From: a virus
Virus record (IMG/VR): IMGVR_UViG_3300027782_000276
Span: 1-29,408 of that record
DNA length: 29,408 nucleotides
Reading direction: 5' to 3' (one strand)
This document shows, piece by piece, positions 16,715-23,343 of this stretch. The stretch's first letter is position 1; every line of letters starts with the position of its first letter. The position numbers and the translations under genes are program-made. Below the pieces are notes generated by a model. The model saw only the letters and a list, made by a program, of their open reading frames with translations. It had not been told where the DNA came from and ran no database searches.

Positions 16715-17887
16715 CTAACCGATAATGTAGTTGCCGTAACCCTTGTGTTCAATACGGCATTTATTGGCTAGTGCTAAGGCGTTTACGCAGTCATCGTGAA
16801 AGCCTTGAGGTGCGGAATACTTAACACCTGTGGATGTAAATACATATTCAAATATTTCTAATTCATCTTTAACAATACCTTGCGGAAAACTAATCTCGCC
16901 TTTGTGTATTGAGGATGCAAGGCTTTCCATAAGCTGTTGCTTACTTGTTGCTGTATATTTAAAGCCGTGCATAGAATTAAAGTGCTTTTGTAAATCTTCT
17001 ACAATGGCATCACCAACACCCGTGCTATCAATTACAATAGGTTTATTCTTATGGCATATTTCTATAATACTTTGCTTTGTTTGTAACCAGTCTTTTTGGA
17101 AACGGTGTGCTTCGGTTGTATTGCCTTGCCTATCCATTCCTATTATAACGGTCCAATCGACAGACTTAGCCAAATCAATACCGTAATAATCTGTTGGCTG
17201 CCTACTAAGTTCTTTTGTACATTTGTTAATGTGTTGACTACCAAAAGGGTTGGCAGCATTTTCCATAGGGTTAGCCATATACTCCTGTTCAAATACTACG
17301 TTTGGTAATTGTATCTTTGCTGCATCTATTTCGGTAGCGTCAATGTGTGGGTTATCGTAAGTGGTAAATTTGAAGCTTTCCCAATCTGGCTCATCGGACT
17401 TCATATAAAGGGAATAAAAGAAGTTTTTACCTTTAGGGGTTGATAGGAATATGGCTTTACCTTTATAATCGGTTAAGGTGGGTCTTATACTGTTATTCCA
17501 GCCCTCTTGTAAGTTAGGTATATAACTTGCCTCATCTATAATAACTAAGTGAAATTTAAGCCCTCTAAGAGCATCTAAGCGTTCCCCTGTAAAAAAACGT
17601 ATTGAGCCGCCTGTAATAAAAGTAATCGTTAAATCGCTTTCATTCTTTTTATAAATATCTTCAGTAAGTACTTTGCATATCTCTTGAAAAAATATCTTAC
17701 CTAATTGATAGGTAGGTGTTAAGTAAGCAACCCTTTTGCCGTTTAACCCATTTTCAATACTTATGCTTTGGCTTATTAAAGATTTACCAAACCTACGTCC
17801 ACACATCATAACTCTAAAACGTGCTTTGCTATTTAAAACTGCACGTTGTGCATTGTGAGGCTCTGGAAGCTTAATCTCTATTACCAT
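16715..17887 (-). CDS. terL: Terminase large subunit
   Basis: A 390-aa DNA-packaging motor with all catalytic elements. The ATPase has Walker A GRRFGKS (residues 30-36), Walker B LVIIDEA (114-120) and coupling motif LSTP (148-151). The RNase-H-like nuclease has YGIDLA (Asp238), VIDSTG (Asp287) and HDDCVNALA (Asp365/366). It cuts the concatemer and pumps DNA through the portal. The length is at the short end for TerL but no motif is missing. It overlaps the small-subunit gene by 17 bases, implying translational coupling. Confidence 0.95.
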   Translation of the reverse strand: MVIEIKLPEPHNAQRAVLNSKARFRVMMCGRRFGKSLISQSISIENGLNGKRVAYLTPTYQLGKIFFQEICKVLTEDIYKKNESDLTITFITGGSIRFFTGERLDALRGLKFHLVIIDEASYIPNLQEGWNNSIRPTLTDYKGKAIFLSTPKGKNFFYSLYMKSDEPDWESFKFTTYDNPHIDATEIDAAKIQLPNVVFEQEYMANPMENAANPFGSQHINKCTKELSRQPTDYYGIDLAKSVDWTVIIGMDRQGNTTEAHRFQKDWLQTKQSIIEICHKNKPIVIDSTGVGDAIVEDLQKHFNSMHGFKYTATSKQQLMESLASSIHKGEISFPQGIVKDELEIFEYVFTSTGVKYSAPQGFHDDCVNALALANKCRIEHKGYGNYIIG

Positions 17888-18239
17888 AAGTTATTTTTAT
17901 CTCACTTACCGTTTCGCTTTCAATCTGTATCATATCAGTTGACTTGCCGTGTGTTCTATTGAGCAAAGTATCTATTGAATAAAGGCTACCTTTTTCTAGT
18001 GAACGCTTTAAAGCTGCTGCAATAGTTTTTTCTAGTATTGTGGCGTTTGGGTTTTCAAAAATAGCTTTAAGCTCAACTATGTTCATAGCTAACATTGCAT
18101 TGATAGTTGTAGCAGCCTCAGCTTTAGTGTAACCAATTAACTTTAGTTGTGTAGCTAACTTGCGTGGCTGCCCATTAGGGTTGCCGCTTTGTCCTTTTTT
18201 AAAAACATTTGCAGGTATTTGTCCTTTTTTAAATGGCAT
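17871..18239 (-). CDS. terS: Terminase small subunit (DUF5681-like)
   Basis: A 122-aa basic protein starting MPFKKGQIPANVFKKGQSGNPNGQP. The KGQSGNPNGxP signature is characteristic of DUF5681-type proteins found directly before TerL in many phages; the rest is helical (TKAEAATTINAMLAMN, ATILEKTIAAALKRSLEKG), as in DNA-recognition subunits. It is thought to recognise the packaging site and regulate TerL. The 17-base overlap with TerL supports this. DNA-binding has not been shown for this family member; the call rests on signature plus position. Confidence 0.85.
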   Translation of the reverse strand: MPFKKGQIPANVFKKGQSGNPNGQPRKLATQLKLIGYTKAEAATTINAMLAMNIVELKAIFENPNATILEKTIAAALKRSLEKGSLYSIDTLLNRTHGKSTDMIQIESETVSEIKITYGNRD

Positions 18240-18254
18240 TATAATAGATTACTC

Positions 18255-18794
18255 TTATTTAATATAATTTAAAAATTCGTGTCTAGGTTCTCCATTCTTA
18301 AATATTCCTAAAAGTTTAGAAGTAATTGTCCAAGTATCGTGCTTTTTAACTCCTCGCATACACATACATAAATGTTGTGCTTTTAAAGATACTGCCACTC
18401 CTTTAGGTTCAAGTTCATTCATTAATCTTTCCGCTATCTGTGTCGTTATACGTTCTTGGTTTTGAAATCTATTAGCATATAAATCTACTGTTCTTGCTAA
18501 TTTAGATAAGCCAACAATCTTATTGTTAGGTACATAAGCAACCGCAGCCGTACCAAAGAATGGTGCGGTATGGTGTTCACATAAGGAATAAAAAGGAATA
18601 TCTTTTTGTATAATCATTTCATCTGTACCCTCTCCATCAAAAGTTGTAAAGTTAAATTCTTTCGGCTCTAAAAATTCTCGCATAAACTTTATGTAACGTT
18701 TAGGGGTTTCTTTTAACCCTTCTCTATCTGGGTTTTCTCCAAGCTCTTTTAATATTTGTTTAAAGTGCCATTCAGGGCTATTTATTTCATACAT
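18255..18794 (-). CDS. folE: GTP cyclohydrolase I (FolE type)
   Basis: A 179-aa enzyme converting GTP to 7,8-dihydroneopterin triphosphate, the first step toward 7-deazaguanines (and folate). The zinc ligands are visible: Cys72 and His75 in LCEHH, and Cys143 in HLCMCMRGV. The core GLSKLARTVDLYANRFQNQERIT is also present, as is the N-terminal NPDREGLKETPKR. Length is close to short FolE enzymes. It is the last gene of the QueC-QueD-QueE-FolE run, one base after QueE. In this context it supplies substrate for DNA modification rather than folate. The bacterial host would have its own copy, so the phage gene increases flux during infection. Confidence 0.95.
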   Translation of the reverse strand: MYEINSPEWHFKQILKELGENPDREGLKETPKRYIKFMREFLEPKEFNFTTFDGEGTDEMIIQKDIPFYSLCEHHTAPFFGTAAVAYVPNNKIVGLSKLARTVDLYANRFQNQERITTQIAERLMNELEPKGVAVSLKAQHLCMCMRGVKKHDTWTITSKLLGIFKNGEPRHEFLNYIK

Positions 18795-18795
18795 A

Positions 18796-19521
18796 TTATA
18801 CTCCTGTTTTTTTGTTCCATATCTCTATATGTAACCTGTTAGTAAATTTCATATAATTATTTTTAGCAATTTCAGCAACTACTTCTTTTGAGTTTATTAA
18901 TTCTTCTTGCGTACTTCCCGAAGGCATTAACCAAACTTTATTTATATCAATAATGTTTATGTAATATTTTTTTACTTCTTCCCAGTCTGCATCAGTTGTT
19001 AATACAAATTTAAAAGCTGTATTATATTTATTTAAGTTAGTAATAACGTTTTTGTGATATGTCTTTGATATAGGCATTCCACTATTTGCTAACTTTGGAC
19101 TACAATTCCATTGATTAACTAAATTACATAAATCTTGCCTTGGCTCTATACTCCCGTTCGTTTCTATTTCTACATAACAATTAGGGTTATATTTTTCTTT
19201 AACATATTTTATAAATTCTATTACATTAATTTGCTGAATTAAAGGTTCCCCTCCTGTTACAATTAAATTAGCACCTTTTCTTATTGCTTCTATACAATCT
19301 TGTGGCAATATATCTTTTAGTTCTTTTGCCCTGCTTTTCATCCACACTTCAATCGTATCGCATCTCCAAGTTGCACCGTCGTGTAATTTTCCATCTCTTT
19401 GAGTGCCTTCTCCACCGCACATTAAATTGCAACCGCCTAATCTAACAAATACTGAAGGGTAACCAGTTGTTGGTCCTTCTCCCTGTATGGAGTAAAAAAC
19501 TTCACTAACTGCTAATTTCAT
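18796..19521 (-). CDS. queE: 7-carboxy-7-deazaguanine synthase (radical SAM, QueE)
   Basis: A 241-aa radical SAM enzyme that contracts the ring of 6-carboxy-tetrahydropterin to 7-carboxy-7-deazaguanine. Visible are SIQGEGPTTGYPSVFVRLGGC at the N-terminus, cluster cysteines Cys31, Cys35 and Cys54, CDT directly after the last one, and TGGEPL (SAM binding). Instead of the canonical CX3CX2C the spacing is CX3CX18C, with an 18-residue loop (GGEGTQRDG...GATWR) between the second and third cysteines; I recall similar expanded loops in some bacterial and phage QueE proteins. It overlaps queD by 17 bases. The same pathway step is usually host-encoded. Confidence 0.93.
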   Translation of the reverse strand: MKLAVSEVFYSIQGEGPTTGYPSVFVRLGGCNLMCGGEGTQRDGKLHDGATWRCDTIEVWMKSRAKELKDILPQDCIEAIRKGANLIVTGGEPLIQQINVIEFIKYVKEKYNPNCYVEIETNGSIEPRQDLCNLVNQWNCSPKLANSGMPISKTYHKNVITNLNKYNTAFKFVLTTDADWEEVKKYYINIIDINKVWLMPSGSTQEELINSKEVVAEIAKNNYMKFTNRLHIEIWNKKTGV

Positions 19522-19903
19522 AAATTACATTTGATGATTTAGTTTCTGCTAATTCTATTTTAAAAATAGGTAGACCAGCATTCTTAATTTCTGTTAATAT
19601 CCAAATAGCCATATTCTCCGCACTTGTCTCAAATGGTAATTCAGTAAATGGTTCGTTATTTAATTCTAATATTTTAACCAAACTATCTTGTTCGTATAAT
19701 AAAAATGTATGGTCATATTGTTTTATTATTGGCTCTGCTATTTTATCAATATCACTAAATAGCATTGTGATGCCGTTAGTTATATTATCAAATTTAAAAT
19801 AACAAAGTACTTCATAAGTGTGTCCGTGTATTCTACCACACTTTACCCCTGCTTCTTTATTTCTATGTGCTGCGTAAAAATGATATTTTTTTTGTATTAT
19901 CAT
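19505..19903 (-). CDS. queD: 6-carboxy-5,6,7,8-tetrahydropterin synthase (QueD)
   Basis: Read from ATG at 19901-19903 (132 aa), which overlaps the queC stop as ATGA; a TTG two codons upstream would also be in frame but is less likely. The PTPS/QueD hallmarks are His13 (FYAAHR), Cys22, His26 and His28 (CGRIHGHTYE), giving three zinc-binding histidines and the catalytic cysteine. It turns dihydroneopterin triphosphate into 6-carboxy-tetrahydropterin, the QueE substrate. The fold is a small T-shaped oligomer with C-terminal helix. ATGA coupling to queC and a 17-base overlap with queE indicate one transcript made in stoichiometric amounts. Confidence 0.93.
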   Translation of the reverse strand: MIIQKKYHFYAAHRNKEAGVKCGRIHGHTYEVLCYFKFDNITNGITMLFSDIDKIAEPIIKQYDHTFLLYEQDSLVKILELNNEPFTELPFETSAENMAIWILTEIKNAGLPIFKIELAETKSSNVIYEISS

Positions 19904-20571
19904 ATCCAATTATTTTTTTTTGCTTCGTAATAACCTTTTGCCCTTAAAGCAGTTGCAGGATTATCTATATCACCAAAACCCCATTCGTTTTTATTAGTGC
20001 TACCATTATAATCAGTCATTGTATAATCAATTATAATATCCAAACAGTTTAATTCTTTTGCCATTTTCCAGGTTTCAGCTTTATTAAGATACATTAAAGG
20101 AGTATGTATTCTATAATCTCCTGCACCCATACCTAATGAAAATGTAGTTTGCAAAGAATCAATTGTTGATTTTCTGCAATCAGGATAACCTGAATAATCT
20201 GTTTGACAAACACCTGTAACTATATCTTGAATTCCCAATTCTGCTCCCATTGATGCTGCTATTGTTAAAAACAAAATGTTTCTTCCACTTGTAAAAGAAG
20301 CAGGTAAATTTGAATTTATATAACTTTTATCATTATGATTTGTATGTAAAGTTAAACTACTATTTGCTAATAAGCCTTTAATGTTTATAATTTTATAATC
20401 AACATTATTAATTTTAGCTATCTCTTTTGCTTTCTCTAATTCAATTTTATGCATTTGACCATAATCAAATCCAATAGCATAAACATTATTAAAATGTTTT
20501 TTTGCCCAATATAGACAAGTTGTTGAGTCTTGTCCACCACTTAATAAAACGATTGCTTTATCATTATTCAT
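19900..20571 (-). CDS. queC: 7-cyano-7-deazaguanine synthase (QueC) lacking the zinc-site cysteines
   Basis: A 223-aa ATP-dependent enzyme that converts 7-carboxy-7-deazaguanine through an amide to preQ0. The PP-loop SGGQDS (11-16), SFTSGRN and GVCQTDYSGYPDCR (120-133) are intact. The C-terminal zinc knuckle, normally CYNG...CGxCxxCxLR, reads DYNG...GFGDIDNPATALRAKG. The four zinc cysteines are replaced by Asp187, Asp201, Asn204 and Thr207, while surrounding residues align well. I checked this codon by codon. The protein either folds without zinc, uses another metal, or has changed product specificity (for example stopping at the amide). It follows the DpdA-like gene and is coupled to queD. 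Confidence 0.9.
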   Translation of the reverse strand: MNNDKAIVLLSGGQDSTTCLYWAKKHFNNVYAIGFDYGQMHKIELEKAKEIAKINNVDYKIINIKGLLANSSLTLHTNHNDKSYINSNLPASFTSGRNILFLTIAASMGAELGIQDIVTGVCQTDYSGYPDCRKSTIDSLQTTFSLGMGAGDYRIHTPLMYLNKAETWKMAKELNCLDIIIDYTMTDYNGSTNKNEWGFGDIDNPATALRAKGYYEAKKNNWI

Positions 20572-20588
20572 ATTTTTAATTTATTTAT

Positions 20589-21317
20589 TTATAAATTAAC
20601 ATCTGCATATTTTGCAAATTTTACCCATTCATTAAAATTATTAATTGCAGTCATATTTGTTTTTACTCTTTGTCCTTGAACTTTATTTCTTTTTTGCATT
20701 GTTTTACCGTCAAACCAATAAACTGCACCAAATCTATTTCCTGATAACCAACTTGTTGAATCCACTGAATAAAATTTATATTTTTCTAACCCCTTTAAAT
20801 TAGTAAATCCTAAGCCGTGTACTTTTGTATTATTTTCTTTAGCTATTTTAAGCAAATGATAAAATACATCATATTCTGTTCTTTTTATTTCTAGAGTAAC
20901 TAAACCACCTATTGCAACATATTCGTATTCTTTACACATTTTTTTCCAATACTCTAATCCTCTGCTTTTATGCCAAACAGGTATACACTTTACGCCACTT
21001 ATATTTTCACATAAAGTCCTTAATCTTTCAACCTCTTTAATACCAACTAATGAATCAATATCCAATTCAAAATAAAATTTAATATTGTATTCTTTTATAA
21101 ATTTAGCATAACTAATTACATAATCATCCCAATTAACATCTTTATTCTTCATTGTTGTCATAAAAGTATATGCTCCTGAATCTAAAATAAAATTATTAAA
21201 TTTATTAATAATTTGTCTTTCATCTTTTATATAATAAAATGATGCTAATCTATTAAAATCATAATAGTTTCTTTTTTTCCAAGCCTCTGCATTTTCACCT
21301 GCTAAATAAATTTTCAT
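20589..21317 (-). CDS. dpdA: TGT-like DNA 7-deazaguanine transglycosylase (DpdA family, short form)
   Basis: A 242-aa protein with a TGT/DpdA-like (beta/alpha)8 pattern: LDSGAYTF (Asp46, base-binding/acid position), FELDID (Asp86/88), AIGGL (135-139), VHGLGF (166-171) and VDSTSW (Asp186, candidate nucleophile). The zinc motif of tRNA-guanine transglycosylases (CxCxxC) is absent, as in phage DpdA enzymes. Next to queC-queD-queE-folE, and without any queF, queA or standard tgt gene in the window, the predicted job is exchange of guanine in DNA for a 7-deazaguanine. The gene overlaps the ParB-like gene by four bases (ATGA). Assignment to DpdA rather than a tRNA enzyme is an inference from context and short length. 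Confidence 0.8.
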   Translation of the reverse strand: MKIYLAGENAEAWKKRNYYDFNRLASFYYIKDERQIINKFNNFILDSGAYTFMTTMKNKDVNWDDYVISYAKFIKEYNIKFYFELDIDSLVGIKEVERLRTLCENISGVKCIPVWHKSRGLEYWKKMCKEYEYVAIGGLVTLEIKRTEYDVFYHLLKIAKENNTKVHGLGFTNLKGLEKYKFYSVDSTSWLSGNRFGAVYWFDGKTMQKRNKVQGQRVKTNMTAINNFNEWVKFAKYADVNL

Positions 21318-21859
21318 AAACTTAATAAATTATAAACTGCATCCTCTGGTGTTTTACCGTGCTTTAATAATTCGCTTTTAACCTTATCGCATTCTTCTAT
21401 AGTATATTCTAGTATTATTTTATTAGTTGGTAAACTTTCATCTACTTTACTATCTTCAAAAAAATCATCTAAATTAACATTAGAATTAAAGTTAGGTATA
21501 CTTAAACCCCAATCTTCAAGGTTTGTTGCGTCCCATTCATTAGCTAACTCATCCCAATTCCATTCTCCAAATCCTACATTATCTTTAATTAAAAATTGTG
21601 TCTTCTGTTCTTCCGTCCAATCGTCTGCTAGTAAAATAGGCAGCTCTTTTAAACCTACTTCTTTTGCTGCTTTAAGCCTCATATTACCACCCAATACAAC
21701 TAACTTTTTATCAGTATCAGTAAAGCAAACAAGTGGTCTTTTCTCCAACATCTCAGGAAAATCTTTTATAGATTGTACTAATTTTGCAAACTTGTCATCC
21801 TTTATAATTCTAGGGTTCTTTGGGTTTGCCTTTATTTCTGTAATGTTCTTGTAAATCAT
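21314..21859 (-). CDS. ParB/sulfiredoxin-fold protein, candidate partner of DpdA
   Basis: A 181-aa protein with an N-terminal ParB-like domain: NPKNPR (12-17), then KLVVLGGNMRLKAAKEVG (52-69), corresponding to the nucleotide-contacting GEHRxxAA box of ParB. The C-terminal part is acidic (EWNWDELANEWDATNLEDWGL) and ends with a helical segment (EECDKVKSELLKHGKTPEDAVYNLLSL). No HTH or centromere-binding domain is visible, so plasmid-type partitioning is unlikely. In the Dpd system of Salmonella, preQ0 insertion needs an ATPase, DpdB; four-base overlap with the DpdA-like gene makes a similar role here plausible. Stand-alone ParB-like proteins also occur in many phages without dpdA, so a different function remains possible. 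Confidence 0.75.
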   Translation of the reverse strand: MIYKNITEIKANPKNPRIIKDDKFAKLVQSIKDFPEMLEKRPLVCFTDTDKKLVVLGGNMRLKAAKEVGLKELPILLADDWTEEQKTQFLIKDNVGFGEWNWDELANEWDATNLEDWGLSIPNFNSNVNLDDFFEDSKVDESLPTNKIILEYTIEECDKVKSELLKHGKTPEDAVYNLLSL

Positions 21860-21864
21860 TATAT

Positions 21865-22467
21865 TTAATTTTTATTTATGTAAGTATCTTTAGTTCCATT
21901 TATATACCCTTCAACATCTTTTATATGCTGGTTATGGTATTTCTCTACTAAGGCTGCTTTATCCCAACCGTATTCGTTACCAGAGGCGTGGTCGCCTATA
22001 TGTAGTGCAAGGCAATCCATAACGTAATATGTTTTTAAACCTTTAACGTAGCAGCGTTGGCAATAGTCTAAATCTATTGGACCGTAAGGAAACATACTCT
22101 CATTAAAGTAACCAATCTTTTCAATCGTTTCTCTGCTTATTAACCAATTAGATATAACAACCTCGTTTTGTATTTCAGTTCTATTATAGTCAAGTGAACT
22201 AGCAACTATCCCTGCGTTGGGGTATGTTGTTAATGCTTGTACTTTTTTAAATAACCAATCTTTAGGCTCTATTATATCGTTAGCCAAAAAGCCAATAGCA
22301 TCAAAATCATTCTGCATCATATATTCAATGCCTTCATTTAATGCGTTTGCAATACCCTCTGTATTTATATTTACAAAGGTTGCATCGTACCCTCCCTTTA
22401 ATTCGTTATCAATTAAAATGTTGTGAGGTCTATCCCCGTATATAAGTTGACAAACTAATACTTTCAT
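21865..22467 (-). CDS. Glycosyltransferase, GT-A fold (family 2-like)
   Basis: A 200-aa protein resembling a compact GT2-type glycosyltransferase. The N-terminal half (KVLVCQLIYGDRPHNIL, GIANALNEGIEYMMQNDFDAIGFLANDIIEP) corresponds to the nucleotide-sugar Rossmann-like fold, with ND (63-64) at the DxD metal-binding place. FPYGPIDLDYCQR (126-138) matches the acceptor-side ED motif, and HIGDHASG follows. It would transfer a sugar from a nucleotide donor. Acceptor unknown: host surface polysaccharide, virion protein or modified DNA are candidates. Only five bases separate it from the ParB-like gene, so it is in the same transcript as the DNA-modification genes. Confidence 0.75.
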   Translation of the reverse strand: MKVLVCQLIYGDRPHNILIDNELKGGYDATFVNINTEGIANALNEGIEYMMQNDFDAIGFLANDIIEPKDWLFKKVQALTTYPNAGIVASSLDYNRTEIQNEVVISNWLISRETIEKIGYFNESMFPYGPIDLDYCQRCYVKGLKTYYVMDCLALHIGDHASGNEYGWDKAALVEKYHNQHIKDVEGYINGTKDTYINKN

Positions 22468-22470
22468 TAC

Positions 22471-22578
22471 TTATTTATTTAGTGTATAATATAATAATAC
22501 CATTCCTATTATAAAAATAGTTATCAAAATAGATAGAAATATACATCCTTCTTTTTGTTTTTTTTTATTTAATGGCAT
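22471..22578 (-). CDS. Small single-pass membrane peptide (35 aa)
   Basis: A short gene read from ATG at 22576-22578: a basic N-terminus (MPLNKKKQKEG) followed by one hydrophobic segment (CIFLSILITIFIIGMVLLYY) and a short polar end. Lys-rich N-terminus and a single helix suggest an inner-membrane protein with the N-terminus inside. It fills the 116-base gap between the acyltransferase and GT2 genes and ends four bases before the GT2 start. No similarity recognised; a function in anchoring the neighbouring enzymes or in exclusion is conceivable but unsupported. Confidence 0.55.
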   Translation of the reverse strand: MPLNKKKQKEGCIFLSILITIFIIGMVLLYYTLNK

Positions 22579-22583
22579 ATCTC

Positions 22584-23093
22584 TCATTGTCTTATATTTT
22601 CGCCTATGTCCTTTGCAGGTACACCAGCATATTTACGATATGGTTTTAATTCAGTTTTCTTACCTATAAAAGCACTAGCCCCAATCATACACCCTTCGGG
22701 TATTGTTACCTTTTGATGTATCACAGCATTTAGTCCAATATTGCAATCGTTACCAATAACAGAATGTCCACCAATTTTTGCACCACAAGATACGGTAACA
22801 TTTTTACCTATAACAGCATCATGTCCAATGTGTGAGTGTTTCATTAAATAAGAGTATTGGCCTATAATTGTTTTATGTTCTGCACCACTATCAATAGTCA
22901 CTAAGCCTGTAAGCCTTACGTTATCGCAAATCATTACACCCATATCAATATCCTCTTTGCCTTTCCATTCCGCAGGATAGCCAATAATACATAACGGTCC
23001 AATGTAACAATTATTCCCTATTGTTACGTTTGGTCCTATTACAGCCGTTGGATGTACAAAGTATTGGTTAGCACCCGTTTGTTTTTTTATCAT
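22584..23093 (-). CDS. Hexapeptide-repeat (left-handed beta-helix) acyltransferase
   Basis: A 169-aa protein with clear hexapeptide repeats ([LIV]-G-x4 periodicity): HPTAVIGPNVTIGNNCYIGPLCIIG, then VIGKNVTVSCGAKIGGHSVIGNDCNIG. KHSHIGHDAVIG (85-96) includes His91, matching the catalytic histidine region of LpxA-type UDP-GlcNAc O-acyltransferases, and the usual C-terminal AGVPAK is present. Such enzymes transfer acyl or acetyl groups from ACP or CoA to sugars. Located between two glycosyltransferases, it likely acts on a nucleotide sugar or glycan, altering a surface or DNA decoration. Too short for LpxA itself (about 260 aa). The specific substrate cannot be read from sequence. Confidence 0.8.
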   Translation of the reverse strand: MIKKQTGANQYFVHPTAVIGPNVTIGNNCYIGPLCIIGYPAEWKGKEDIDMGVMICDNVRLTGLVTIDSGAEHKTIIGQYSYLMKHSHIGHDAVIGKNVTVSCGAKIGGHSVIGNDCNIGLNAVIHQKVTIPEGCMIGASAFIGKKTELKPYRKYAGVPAKDIGENIRQ

Positions 23094-23343
23094 ACCATCT
23101 ATAAATTAAGTTTAAAAATTCTGCTACACATATAGGGCAGCTTGTTGAATAAGTATAGTACGGGTCTTTTAAAGCCCTGTAAGCAGTTAACAGTTCCATT
23201 TGTATTGTATGGTGAAAGTTAACTAACTCACCTGCCTTATTAAATAATTCCCATATATGCCTATGTTCAGCAAATACTTTCAAATGCTGCTCTCCTTCCT
23301 TCGTTAACCTTTTCGATACTATATTTTTCTTTAGCCCACTCAT
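23068..23343 (-). CDS. Small CxxC-containing protein of unknown function
   Basis: Up to 91 aa; the convincing part is residues 21-91 (LKVFAEHRHIWELFNKAGELVNFHHTIQ..., ELLTAYRALKDPYYTYSTSCPICVAEFLNLIYRWYDKK), with a CPIC motif that could bind zinc or be redox-active. The first 20 residues overlap the glycosyltransferase gene by 77 bases, which is suspicious. A TTG at residue 21 (23281-23283), preceded by AAGGAGAG, would reduce this overlap to about 17 bases and may be the true start. The 3' end overlaps the acyltransferase gene by 26 bases. I associate this family with Bacteroidota phages but know no function. Confidence 0.6.
   Translation of the reverse strand: MSGLKKNIVSKRLTKEGEQHLKVFAEHRHIWELFNKAGELVNFHHTIQMELLTAYRALKDPYYTYSTSCPICVAEFLNLIYRWYDKKTNGC

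Noticed and set aside
18255-20571. Queuosine tRNA-modification pathway of a bacterial host island
   Set aside because: No queF, queA, queG/queH or standard tgt is present, and the genes lie within phage genes on the same strand next to a DpdA-like protein. tRNA use of part of the preQ0 pool cannot be fully excluded.
21314-21859. Plasmid-type ParB partition protein
   Set aside because: There is no ParA gene, no visible parS-like repeat nearby and no helix-turn-helix domain behind the ParB-like domain.
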